From: Isoetes taiwanensis
Taxonomy: Eukaryota > Streptophyta > Lycopodiopsida > Isoetales > Isoetaceae
Assembly (NCBI GenBank): GCA_021234155.1
Contig: JAJEKV010000034.1
Span: forward strand, 6,802,028 to 6,866,027
Length of the DNA stretch: 64,000 bases
Reading direction: 5' to 3'
Below the pieces are notes generated by a model. The model searched no databases. It had not been told where the DNA came from and saw nothing but the letters and a program-made list of their open reading frames with translations. This document shows, in pieces, positions 44,175 to 54,940 of this stretch (position 1 is its first letter; each line of letters opens with the position of its first letter). The position numbers and the translations under genes were made by a program.

Positions 44175-44750
44175 TTCAGAAGAAGCTCAAAATATTTATC
44201 ATGTCCAGGCTCCTTCCTTCCTTCCTTCCTCCAGCAGATCTTCCCCTGTCCTCTTATCCCGAGTATACAGATCCTTGGGGCGAGATGGCCCTTGATCAGA
44301 ACCAAACTATGGCTGCTTTACTGGATTTATATTTGGCTCCTTGCAATAGGATCCAGCGGATAGATCTTTTCCTTCCAGATGATGCTCCTCATGACATTGT
44401 TAATGTTGCTGCTGTCATGAAGCAACCATTACTTGATGACACTAAGCAGTCTCTCTTTTTCACGATACAGAGTGCTGCTCCATCCGTGATATTCCAGCCT
44501 CCTGCTCATGTTGTCAAGGACACAAGTCGTCCCGCACATTCAAACTCCAGAAGTGAAAGTCGTAGATCTTGGCGAAAATCAACCTGTCAGGTTGGCTGCA
44601 AATCTTCCACCCAACTATAAAGCTCGTGCTATCATCCTCTTCAAGAAGTTCAAGCACATCTTTGCGTGGAGCTACAAAGACTTAAGGGGTATCAAGAAAG
44701 AGTTGGGGGAACTAATCATTCCCACCAGACCGATAAGCTCTCGGTAGGTA
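44175..44750 (+). pseudogene. Start of RT region of element E, truncated
   Basis: Pol linker fragments lead to YKARAIILFKKFKHIFAWSY and DLRGIKKELGE (44508-44747), the typical start of RT in Tat/Athila-type gypsy elements. All of the RT core, RNase H and integrase is absent: sequence after about 44755 is unrelated. Confidence 0.8.
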
Positions 44751-45535
44751 CACTAGCCAACATCTGTAGCACACAATTTTATTTGGAATCTAGGTGTTAT
44801 AACTGGATATTCCCTATGTTTTTCATTTTTTGGGTAGTCTGCGATGTGCAGCTACCCACTCTATACCATTATAGGAAAACTACTGAGATGAATGAAAAGC
44901 CTAGCTAGCTAGGGAGCTATTGTCTACATTGCAGCAATTGTAGACTAGTTGCTACATCAAGCTCTTTGAAACGACTTGAAAGGTTCCCCAACAAATCATA
45001 AAATAAATTACTGCATAATAGATTAAATATCAGCATGTCCAGAAGCTTTTGACATCTATTTAGATTCAAAGCTCAAATTCTTACAGTCAAAGGGACAACT
45101 GAATTACATAGAAATGTATGCATATGTGTGAATAGAACGGAGAAATATACCTAACATATGCTGCACCATAATACAGCCTTGGAACAGAGCCAAATAGAAT
45201 CTGGCAGTGGCACCAGATAAATACCGAACTCAGACATATGTTTGCTTCGGTCCCTGCCCTTCAGTATTCAAGAGTCAGATTGGATGGCTATGATTCCTGT
45301 TGGATGGCTATGTCATAAAATCGTTATTTTTGGCTTCAAATATTGGGCAACGTAGCTTCTCCACTGCTTAGAAATATGCATGCCGGATATGGCACAAGGG
45401 GTCCAGAAACCTTTGAAAGTTAAAGAGGGCTTTAGCCTCTGCGCTTACCTTTGTTTGTCGATGCATCACACATATCAAAGCAGAGGATCGATAGAGAAGT
45501 AGGATCCCTTTCGCCTCTTCTTCTGGCAGCAGGAT
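44751..45535. other. Intergenic, no feature seen
   Basis: AT-rich. Short repeats only (GGATGGCTATG twice near 45280-45310). Confidence 0.4.
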
Positions 45536-45538
45536 TTA

Positions 45539-45921
45539 GGCCCTTTTTCCACGGTAGTCTTGTTTCTAAAAGTCACATATTTTATCAAATGATGTTTGGC
45601 CACCTATTGTTCTAGAAGAAAATCACTTTTCCATTATGAAAATAAGACATGTCTTATTTAGGTTTGGGATAGGTTTGGATTGTAGTTGGAGTCTTATTTT
45701 ATTTTGGGGGATTTCCCGCGCCATAAAATAAGACACCTAATCTTATTTGAATATATAACTAAAAATAAGACGTGTCTTATTTTCTCATGGTTTTCCACTA
45801 GTATTTTAGTGGTGTCATATTTTATGACTACTATAAAAGCAAGTGTAAATTTGTGTGTCTCATTTTTAGCCCTGGAGTCACAAATGGTATCGTATTTTGC
45901 GACTAGTATGGAAAAAGGGCC
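45539..45921. mobile_element. Tourist/PIF-Harbinger-like MITE
   Basis: 383 bp. Terminal inverted repeats GGCCCTTTTTCCA..., extending imperfectly about 20 bp, are flanked by TTA on both sides (45536-45538 and 45922-45924). TTA duplications are typical of PIF/Harbinger. The interior holds AAGACAC and TCTTATTT words in inverted pairs; no coding. Confidence 0.85.
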
Positions 45922-46190
45922 TTAACTGGTAATTAAACTTCGAGGCGACCCAATCCAGAGAAGATTGGGCCAGTTAACACTAGCCCGATTGGGGTTGTGT
46001 ACATATGTGACAGTTTTTAATCCACCCATTATAGACCATAGGGTCGGTTACACCTGTCCAATATGATGTCCAGATGGCGTCAATGTTTTATAACAATATC
46101 ATTGGTTTGGATCTATAACCAAACAAACTATGCCCTGCCATGCGTGGAGGGCTGCTCAAACAAATTCTTTCAAACAAATAGGGACTGCAT

Positions 46191-46270
46191 TAGATATGAG
46201 TGATATATTATATTGTGATCAGCCCGAGATTAGATATGAGTGATATATTATATTGTGATCAGCCCGAGAT
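46191..46270. repeat. Tandem duplication of 40 bp
   Basis: ATTAGATATGAGTGATATAT and the following 20 bases occur twice in a row without visible changes. Confidence 0.85.
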
Positions 46271-46305
46271 TAGCTTGAAAGCGGCGAATACACGTTTTAA
46301 AAATA

Positions 46306-47332
46306 GGGAAATTTTAAAAAACGCCCTTGTATTTTTGTGAAATTGTTAAAATGCCCTTATATTTTCTAGAATTATCAAACTACCCCAATTTCTGTAAAAT
46401 TTAAAAGGCAACTACACATCTGGATTGAGGAAACTGCCAAGTTGAAGGCAGATTGCTAGTGATTTAATTTCAATTGGCATGAGTAGGATTTGTGAAATAA
46501 TTAAACCAAACAAAAGGAAATTGTAAGTTTCTTTGCTGTCATGCAGGGGAGAGTATTGCCATACTCAATTTCGTGAGACATTCTGCTTCAAATGCTTGCA
46601 TATCGCTTTCGTTATTTGCCGCTTTCCTTGAGCATCATGGCTTTTTGAGCAAATTGATGCAAATTCGAAGCTTCATAATACATGTGACATCAAAATCTAG
46701 GCCAAAACTTTCGAATCATGAGGAGGTCGGTGCAAAATGGTTCCAAAATCCTGAATCCAGCATGGAAAGAAGAAAATTAAGCATATGTCATGGTTGTTTG
46801 ACCCAAATAATGGCATGGTCCATGATATTCAAACCAAAGCTTGGCATATACAGGGGATAACTCAAATCCGGTACAGGACAGAGATAGAGAAGCAGAGATT
46901 ACATGCATGCAACGATTTTCGAGTAAGGAACATGGCATGTTATTCTGAGCGAAAGCCATTAAAATGTTCAATTGTTTTGAGCATAAAACATTCAGCGATG
47001 GATCTGATTTGGGAGTTGTCTTCGTTAGATGTTCGATTCTCCAGAAAACAGATGGAAATGGACTTAAAGCTAGATTATGGTAAAACTTGGTAGATATCTC
47101 TGGATACCTTTTGATATGTATCCATTGCTTCTTGATTTATCTATCACGGCTTAACAAGCTGTCATTTCTCCCATCAAAGCAGAAAACATCCACAAAATCA
47201 ACGAGGCAAAAGAACAGACAGTAGCATATCTGACATTAACGTAGAATAATTGCGGGCATTTTAATAATTAAAAAAATACAGGGGTATTCTCACAATTATT
47301 GTAAAATACAAGGGCATTTTTAGAAATTTCCC
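46306..47332. mobile_element. Mutator-like non-autonomous element, 1.03 kb
   Basis: Flanked by a perfect 9-bp duplication, TTAAAAATA (46297-46305, 47333-47341). Terminal inverted repeats start GGGAAATTT and continue imperfectly for about 60 bp (shared AATGCCCTTGTATTTT-type words). A 9-bp duplication with long inverted ends fits Mutator-like elements. Internal frames up to 102 codons are not recognisable. Confidence 0.82.
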
Positions 47333-47341
47333 TTAAAAATA

Positions 47342-47710
47342 TCTTGAGAATATTCGATAGCAACCACAAACAAAATCCAATAGTTAGATAACATGTTGGA
47401 CCTAGTTTTTTTCGTGGCAACGTTGCCAATGGCTGTTCCTAATAACCTACTAGTCACAAGAACTTCGTTTTTTCTCGTTAATGTAAAAAAGCCACTACTG
47501 ATATGGGGAACGGCTCTCCAGAAGATTTCAATCTTCTTGTTACTAGTGGATCACGCAAAATGGCCCAAACAGCTGCAGCGCAGAAGTAGCAGTTTGGTCT
47601 AGAATTGGAATGCATTTGCAGAAAACCCAGTCTTTTGTTTCTTTTGGAGGTAATTGAAATAAGACATCTTCGGTTGCTATCTCCTCTCTGCAGGCTTAAA
47701 GCTTCTGGAT
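47342..47710 (+). promoter_or_regulatory. Upstream and 5'-untranslated region of the SMP-domain gene
   Basis: No coding feature. A pyrimidine-rich stretch ending TCTCTGCAG (about 47683-47694) lies 16 bp before the start codon and could be the acceptor of a 5'-UTR intron. No clear TATA box was placed. Confidence 0.35.
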
Positions 47711-50700
47711 ATGTCCACATTGATTGTTTCCTCTATCGTGGCCTTCTTCATTGGTGTATTTACCCTGGCCCTAGTACAAGCTGTGGCTCTGGTGTATTTT
47801 ATTCGAAGAAAAAAACGAATTGGTTCAGATAAGGTTGCATCATTGTTGCTTCTGAATACTGGGAGCTCTTCTGAGGATGTTGTAATCGAGGTAAGACAGA
47901 TTCCCCATTTTTTCCAGCTTTCGAGTGAGTTGCTTTTACTGTTGCCCTATGGGTGGCAATTCTCATTTCAGGAATAAATATTATAGACTCATGCTTTGTC
48001 TTATATGTAGCCGCTATTTAGGAACTTAGGAAAAAACTGTAGGGCTCATCCTCTTCAAACAGGAGATTTGTGAATCCTTAATCAAGGGATCTGAATATTT
48101 CCTTTTTTGTTTGGCCTTAAACTGGAAAGGTCGCTAAATGTTTTTGTTCTATGTGCTAGGGTAGCGTTTGGATACCTTGTTCGCTGGTAAAAACAGATGA
48201 ATGCACTCAGCAACAAAGAAATTCAAAAGACCAACGGAACAAATTGGAAGGAATATATAAACCTGCTGTAGCTGTTACACACAGAAATGCCAAGATCAAG
48301 GGAAGCACATTGGTTCTGGTGGACTCTGAGGGTGTCTGTTGCTCTTTTTCATTAAAGGGATGTGATGTGGAGGCAGTGACAAATACTAAGACCCCTACTC
48401 AAATGTGGTTGGTACAGACTGACATTTTCTTTTCGATATGCTTCATGGTTTTTTATGAGGTTTTGGTTGTTAATTGGATTAAGTGATCAGCCATTTTCTA
48501 AGTTCCTTCTGTATTGCAGGTCAAGAAAGTATCCAATACGGCTGCATCAGAATAGTCGTCCTTTACTTCCTGGTTCCAAAGACTGTTTGCTTTATTTTGG
48601 GACGAATTGGGAAAAAGAATCATGGTTTTATGCACTTCATATGGCTTCTACAACAAATGACAAGAAGCATGCCTGGTATTTGAACCTGAGAAAAGAATTT
48701 TATGAGTATTTTGAGTGTTTAAAGGTTCAGTATCCAGATTACTTTAAGTCGACCTCTCTTCCTGGAAAACTTGGCCAAAAGGCTGCTTTCCAAACAAAGA
48801 AATCATCATCTTGGAAAAGAATTTTAAAGAAACACGCCAATCGGCTGAGCTACCATCCAGAAGGACAAACATGCTCCAAGGCTACTGTCCATGGAGAGGA
48901 TCAACAGCATGCCAGTAAAGAAGATAAACAGAGTAGCCTCAGTTCTTTAAAGAGTCGTGACAGTGTTGATTCAGAGGACACAGCCAAATTTTCTGATAAC
49001 AGCAATGACATTCTAAAGCAGCAAATATCTCAAGGTGTAAAAGAATCAGACAATGTTGAGATTCAGACGCATACAGAGGAAGGTGTCCTTAGTACAAATC
49101 TGCTTTTTGCCAGAATGTTTTTTGATATCTACCATAGCTCAGCCATTATTGCAAGCATACACAGGCGCATACAGGCAAGTATCAGAAAGTGTGTGTTGCA
49201 CATGTGTGCACATATGACTTTATATCTTTTTGATAACAAGTAGTTTCCTTCATGTGAACAGAGGCTTTTATCAAGGATTTCAACTCCCAGTTATATTGCT
49301 CCAATTATCTGTTCCCACATTGACCTGGGAAAAGTGCCTCCATTAATCCATGCAATACGGCTTCTTGCCATGGATGTAGATGGTACCTGCGGTGTAGAGC
49401 TGGATGTAAGCTATACGGGTGGCGCAGTCCTAACACTTGAAACAAGATTAGATGCACGGGAGTCTTGTACACAGGACAAGCTTAGTGATCTGAAGGTAGA
49501 ATGTAACCCAGCTGGTGCTGCCACTATGGATATTGTAGAGAAAAGCTTAGAATCAGCTGAAGAACAATTGAAACTAACGTCAGTGGAGGTCGAATATAAT
49601 GCTGGGCAACACTCTGATGAAGGTATGTTCCTGAACCCTTGAATCAGATGAATTTAACTCAAGAGAGCAGCAGTGGTGTTGTTTCATTATTGTCTAGCTC
49701 TGCTGACTTTATGCAAATTTCTGTGTTTTCTGGCTTTTGCGTATGGAGTTGAACCTCTGAGTTGCATCATCTTCGCTTCAGCTTGCCATAATTTGTATGC
49801 CCTTTATTAAATCCTAAAATTAGCCTGCAAGCCAAATTAGGAATATTCACTTAGGAAGTTGGCATTATGATTCATTCAACCATTTTATCTATGCAGATCA
49901 TACAAGTAGCCCAAAAGGCTCGAAACGTTGGGTGCAGTCTTCAAAATCTGGATGGAAAGGCCTCGTGTCTCATCTTGCGGACCAGGTGTCTCAGGCAAGC
50001 ATTATGATGATAAGTTTATGGTTTAATTTAACCGAATATATTTTTGGTATTAAGATATAGTGAGTAGTGGAATATATGAAGATGGTTTGCTGAGGCAGTG
50101 ATAGTTGAAAACTCATTGCAAAATTTGCTTGAACTTCTCTCTGAGTCCATGATAAACAAGCAAATGTATCTATGCTTATGGGAGATGGACGGTAACTAAT
50201 TAAAATGATGTAGGTATACACATTCCGTTTCTATATCATTCCATATTTCCTAACTGGAACCTAGTGCGTAAGCTTTCTAAGAAGATATTAAGCTGGGAAA
50301 AGTAGAATGAAAAGCAGAGACTACATTGTGATCATTTGCACCACTATGAAGAGACAAGTGCAAGAGTAATCTCTTAGTTGCCAAAAGAGAAATGAAACGA
50401 TCTTGACTATCACACTTACGAGCCAAGAATAATCCTTGCAGCCTGGCTATCTGAAACATGTATTGTATGTGTCATGTTAAATGGAAACAGGATCTGGTAT
50501 GGTGTTTGTTTCTCCATAAACAGGTAGGTGGCAGCAAGGAAATCAAGGGAAAATGTGGGAGGAATGAGGAAGGATAAGAGAAAAAGGATGGAAGGAAAGA
50601 CTCCGGGAAGAGCATAAGAAAGCAGGCAAGCATTGAAGATACAAAGGGAATAATACAAAAAGACCTGGGAAGAACAATCGCCTTTACATCCTGGGAAGAA

Positions 50701-51680
50701 AATGAAAGGTTTAACTATATGATACTTTCCACTTCCATTGGAAGTGGAGGCTGCATAAAAGTTGATACCTGATCTCTGATGTGCAATAGCTTAGGGGAAA
50801 ACTGCCAGTTGATGGATTTCAGTCCACATGTGTCTACAATTGATGAGTGCCTTTTATATCTGACTAGAGAGTACTGCTTATATTTCACTTTTGAATATTA
50901 TAGGTGCCTCTGAATTTGTCAATGAGGGTTGGATATATGAAGGGAACGATGCAGATACGCTTTAAGCCTCCCCCATCTGACCGTGTATGGTTTGGATTCT
51001 GTTCAATGCCCGACCTTGATCTCATTCCAGAGCCTTCGATCGGCGATCACAAAATCAGCACGGCTCCACTAATTGCTTTCATTGCAGATCGCATTAAGGT
51101 TACATAAAATAGATTATACATTATTTGTTGTTTATACATGGTCGCATTTTGTATGTTCAAGCAAACTTGGTGATTTGCAAAACAGGCTCTTATAAGTGAG
51201 ACTCTTGTCCTTCCACAATTTGGAGACTTGTATGTTCCATGGATGATAACAAGTTCCGATGACGTGCTGGTCCCTCAGGAATCAATAGCTTCATCAAAGA
51301 AAGATATTGTAAAAGGTGAGCATCTTCGATCGAAAGAAGGTCGGTCTGTATGTAAATCTTCAAATAGTATCAAAGAAAGAAAGGCACAGACCTCTTCAGA
51401 TTTGGAAAGGCCACTTTTGGAAAAAGCCGAACAGTTGCAGAGTCAAAATTTAGATGAAGAAAGAATGGCTCTTATAATTCCTGCAGAAGCCCAGCATCTA
51501 TCCTCTTCGGACAGTGAACTGAGCTCATCTTCACAAAACATGAATGAAGATAGTGCAAGCTTTAGGAAAAAGAGTGTGAAACGTGAAAAAATGATCAACC
51601 TAGGGAAGAAAATGGGAGCAAAGTTTGAGGAGAAGACAAGACAACTTGCTGAAAGAATGCGTCGGCGGGCTGAAGCATGA
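47711..51680 (+). CDS. TEX2/Nvj2-like SMP-domain protein, seven exons
   Basis: Splicing read by eye: 47711-47890, 48160-48407, 48520-49174, 49262-49622, 49897-49994, 50904-51098 and 51186-51680. Phases agree throughout and give 743 residues. Residues 4-28 are one hydrophobic segment (membrane anchor) followed by RRKKR. About 85-185 looks like a PH domain, ending NWEKESWFYALHMAS. An acidic/basic linker follows, then about 334-600 the SMP lipid-binding domain (ARMFFDIYHSS, STPSYIAPIIC, HIDLGKVPPLIH, SYTGGAVLTLETRL, PPPSDRVWFGF, LPQFGDLYVPW). The C-terminus is basic coiled-coil-like. Relatives (animal TEX2, yeast Nvj2) are ER proteins that move lipids at membrane contact sites. Introns 3 and 5 appear to use GC donors. 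An AATAAA lies at 51936. No defect seen; probably functional. Confidence 0.9.
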
Positions 51681-52280
51681 GATGAAAACTGCATTTGAGA
51701 AATCTGATTAGCTTTGGGGTTGCATTGCAGATGCCATTGGCATATAGGTTTTTCCAAACCTGTTGTAAAGGGGTTCGCTGTATTCTTGGTTCTAACGTAT
51801 TTGTGCTACCCACAATTATTTAGGCACAACTTATCTGTGTTATCCACAATTCACCAAGCAGGGAAATCGGGGATAACGATGGAAGTTTTCCAATCTTTTG
51901 TGATCAATATGGTACACCTTTCTGCATAACAGCTGAATAAACAACGCAGCTAATGTCGCAATCAAGTACTTCCATTGTCAAGCTTTAATATATAGGATGG
52001 GAATACGACCAGCATCATTATTTCCAAGTACAATTTCGTACCTTTGCTATTTGTTTCCAAGGCTATTGTGTACCTTTGCAATTTTGTACCTTTGCTATTT
52101 TGGTTCCAAGTACAATTTTGTGCCTTTGCTATTTTGGTATGTCAAATTTTGAAATTTGGTCAATTAAAGACAAGTAAAATGTCTTTATCGTACAATTAGG
52201 GAGGTCCATAGAATATTCAATCTACTTGAAATTTGTGTGCGCTTGGACAACTTACACTCCCACTTTGGTCCCATAATAAC
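51681..52280 (+). other. 3' UTR of the SMP gene and downstream repeats
   Basis: AATAAA at 51936-51941 is a candidate polyadenylation signal. At about 52020-52135 a phrase with TTCCAAGTACAATTT and GTACCTTTGCTATTT recurs three or four times as a degenerate tandem repeat. Confidence 0.5.
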
Positions 52281-52319
52281 GTTTGCAAATGCTATTTTTA
52301 AATTTTTTTTGTTGGAAAA

Positions 52320-52660
52320 ATAATTTTAGTGATAAAAAATATCCATTGCAAAGACAAAAATAAAGAACAAAAATGTGGATGAAGGCCTTTTATTAGTTGA
52401 AAGGTGACTAACAATATCGCATATGTGTAATTAAAATAGGTAAAGGCTTTTTATTTTTTAAAATAACAGAAAAGTTTTAATAAAAGGGGAGATTTTAGTG
52501 GCAAACTATTGTTAGAAGAAAAAATTTCCAAGCCACTAAAGATAAAGAACAAAAAAAAATGGTGGACGAAGACATTTTATTTTTTAGAAAGCCACCACAA
52601 CATCACATGCTTTAAAAGACAAGAAAAAGGTCTAAATTAGGCAAAGGCGATAACATTTTA
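52320..52660. repeat. Imperfect direct duplication of about 160 bp
   Basis: Two successive blocks share order and wording: TTTTAGTG, then AAAGA.AAAGAACAAAAA, TGTGGA(T/C)GAAG, CATTTTATT-type, AAAG, and ATCGCAT or ATCACAT. The first is near 52320-52460, the second near 52490-52640. No termini found. Confidence 0.5.
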
Positions 52661-53790
52661 AAAAGATGCAACAAACACAGCATCAAACATCGACCAGCTT
52701 CAACCATCGATTAACAGCAGAATCTGACTCGATTGCCTTCAAAGTGACGGTTGATGGAGCAGCGACAAGCGAAGCATCCTGAAGTAAGAAGCCATAAATT
52801 TTGCTGCCATTGCCATTACCATGAATTTTTCGCAGAGAAGCTCGTGGGAGGGCTTCTACAGGAAGTTGCTTGGATGAAGAAGGGAGATTGCCAGAAAGTA
52901 ACTCCGTCGCTGCTGCTAGAAAATAAGCTTGCGCGGGAGCACCCACAGACAATGAGTAGGGGCGAGAAAAAAATTAAACTTTTTACTTGTAATTGTTCAT
53001 GAGATTTGTGATTTTTGAATTATAATGGTACTTGATATTTTGGATCTATTTAGTAGTTTATGTGTTATTTTTTTAATTGCCAATTTTTTTAGCACTGTTG
53101 CACAAATACATGTCCAACGTTCGATGCACTCTGAGGCTATCCACATTGCAGCCAGGTGGGATTCTTGTGCAGGAGGATGCTTTTTAAACAATTTTTGTCT
53201 ATGTTGATGGAAATTCATAAGAATTAGAGTTAGTTATAGGAGCGGCTTGGTTCTTTTCCTTCTCTGTTGCGAATGAAAATAACAACTGAGCAATTGTACA
53301 GGGACCTTATAGGAGGTTCCAAAGGTACAGAGTAGCAAATGTCTATATTTCAATACTAATCCGTCTAGTTTCTCATCTTTTCCCTACATTTCTACTTGCA
53401 ACGAGCAAGATTGATAGAACAGTACAACAAATAATTATGATGCATATTCCTACTTGCACAAACACTTTAAATAATTGAAACACTTGAAATCAGAAGCCAT
53501 TAATCAGTTAGCAACGTTAATAAGCACTAGAATACAAAACGGAAGTTGAGTCTCCATTTTTGTTTGAAGATTAATATGGTGATGCCATGTGGCATCGTCT
53601 CTAATCCGGAATGGAAGTTCCGTTCAACATTCCGTCTGCATGATTTCTGACCGGTTCTTACAGGTTGCATCCCCTGTTTTCCCTTCTTCGCATGGCTCTC
53701 GCAATGGCTCTCGCAAACCTTCTTCTGCATGGCTCTCACAGATGCTCATGGCTATGGCTACGGCTCCCGCAGATGCTCAGATGCCCGAAA
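52661..53790. other. Intergenic, no supported gene
   Basis: Short frames only. An 89-codon minus frame at 52683-52952 has no family pattern. Near 53690-53780 GGCTCTCGCA-type words repeat. Confidence 0.4.
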
Positions 53791-53794
53791 GAAT

Positions 53795-54030
53795 GATCAG
53801 ATGCTTAAGAAATAGAAGGGGCAACAGAAGCCTTAAGCAACAAAGATCCTTAAGCTTCAAAAATCTGGTCTGAAGCTTCCAATATCCGGTCTTAAGATGC
53901 CTTAAGCTTCAAAGATCCAGCGTTTTTAAGCTTCAAAAAATCCTTGATTCGCAGAAATTCGGCCTTAAGCTTTAAAAATCGCGTCTTACGCTTCAAAAAA
54001 TTATGCTTTAAGCTTCAAAGATGCTCAAGA
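53795..54030. repeat. Degenerate tandem repeat with AAGCTTCAAA core
   Basis: At least seven copies of a unit near 30 bp with the core TTAAGCTTCAAA(A/G)ATC. Spacing and sequence vary. Confidence 0.7.
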
Positions 54031-54589
54031 AAACCTCTACGCCATAGCCGACCTCCAAAACAATAAAAAAAAAAATCGATAAAAGGGGACGAATGGATCC
54101 CCAAATTCCGTTTTATTGGGGAATGAAACAGGGTCCCCTTTCCGGTTTGGAATGGACCCGCTCCCGGCTGCCGCCGGTCACGGGGCCCCCTTCCAAACTG
54201 GAAAGGGGTCCCCTGTTCCATTCCCCAATACATAAAAAAACCATGTACTAGAATTCATAAAAAACCATACATAATCTTTAATAATTTGAGTCTGGTAACT
54301 TGAAATGCTTTAAACTATATAACATTGGTGCTTTATAAATGAAATCCTTCATTTTTGCTTTTAGAACTAGCGACAACTAGGTTTGGTGCATTTTTTGTTT
54401 TCTTCATTACTACCTTGCTAATTTTACAGCCTTAGACTATGTTTACGGGTCAAGCCCAGGTATCACCTTCAAGACGAAGCCCAATAACGGGAAAGAAGTT
54501 ATGAAGACAGTAAGTGTATTTAATGCACTATCGGTGATGAGTTTGAATTTACGCTAGTCTTATATCTAACATATATATGTTCCTATGTT

Positions 54590-54900
54590 TGTCGCACTTA
54601 TCCGACCGTTGGTCCGAGATCCTACGGGACATATCCTACGGACCAGATGGCTTGGGAGTGTCTATATAGATTTTATATAGATGATCCTATGGTCCAGGTT
54701 GATTTGATCCTGATCGTCGGTCCGAGATCCTACGGCTCACGTTGCTTTGAGACATCCTACGGTGCACATGGCTTTGGGAATTATATGTAATAGATCATGC
54801 GGTCCAGATTGTTCTTGATCCTGAGCGTCGATCCAGGATCTTACGGCTCACGTGACTTGGCACATATCCTACGGTGCACATGGCTTTGGGAATTATATGT
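54590..54900. repeat. Dispersed repeat with TCCTACGG words, copy 1
   Basis: Repeated clauses such as GAGATCCTACGG, CATATCCTACGG and ATGGCTTTGGGAATTATATG. A related copy lies at 59970-60180, so this is a dispersed repeat family of unknown class. Confidence 0.65.
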
Positions 54901-54904
54901 AACT

Positions 54905-54940
54905 AGAAACGTGTGCCCGGCGATGCCGGGCATAGTTGTG
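54905..54940. other. Hairpin CCCGGC...GCCGGG
   Basis: TGCCCGGCGATGCCGGGCA is a perfect 8-bp stem with a short loop, preceded by ACTAGAAACGTG. Similar CTAG-plus-hairpin arrangements occur at ends of Helitron-like elements; the opposite end was not found. Confidence 0.35.
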
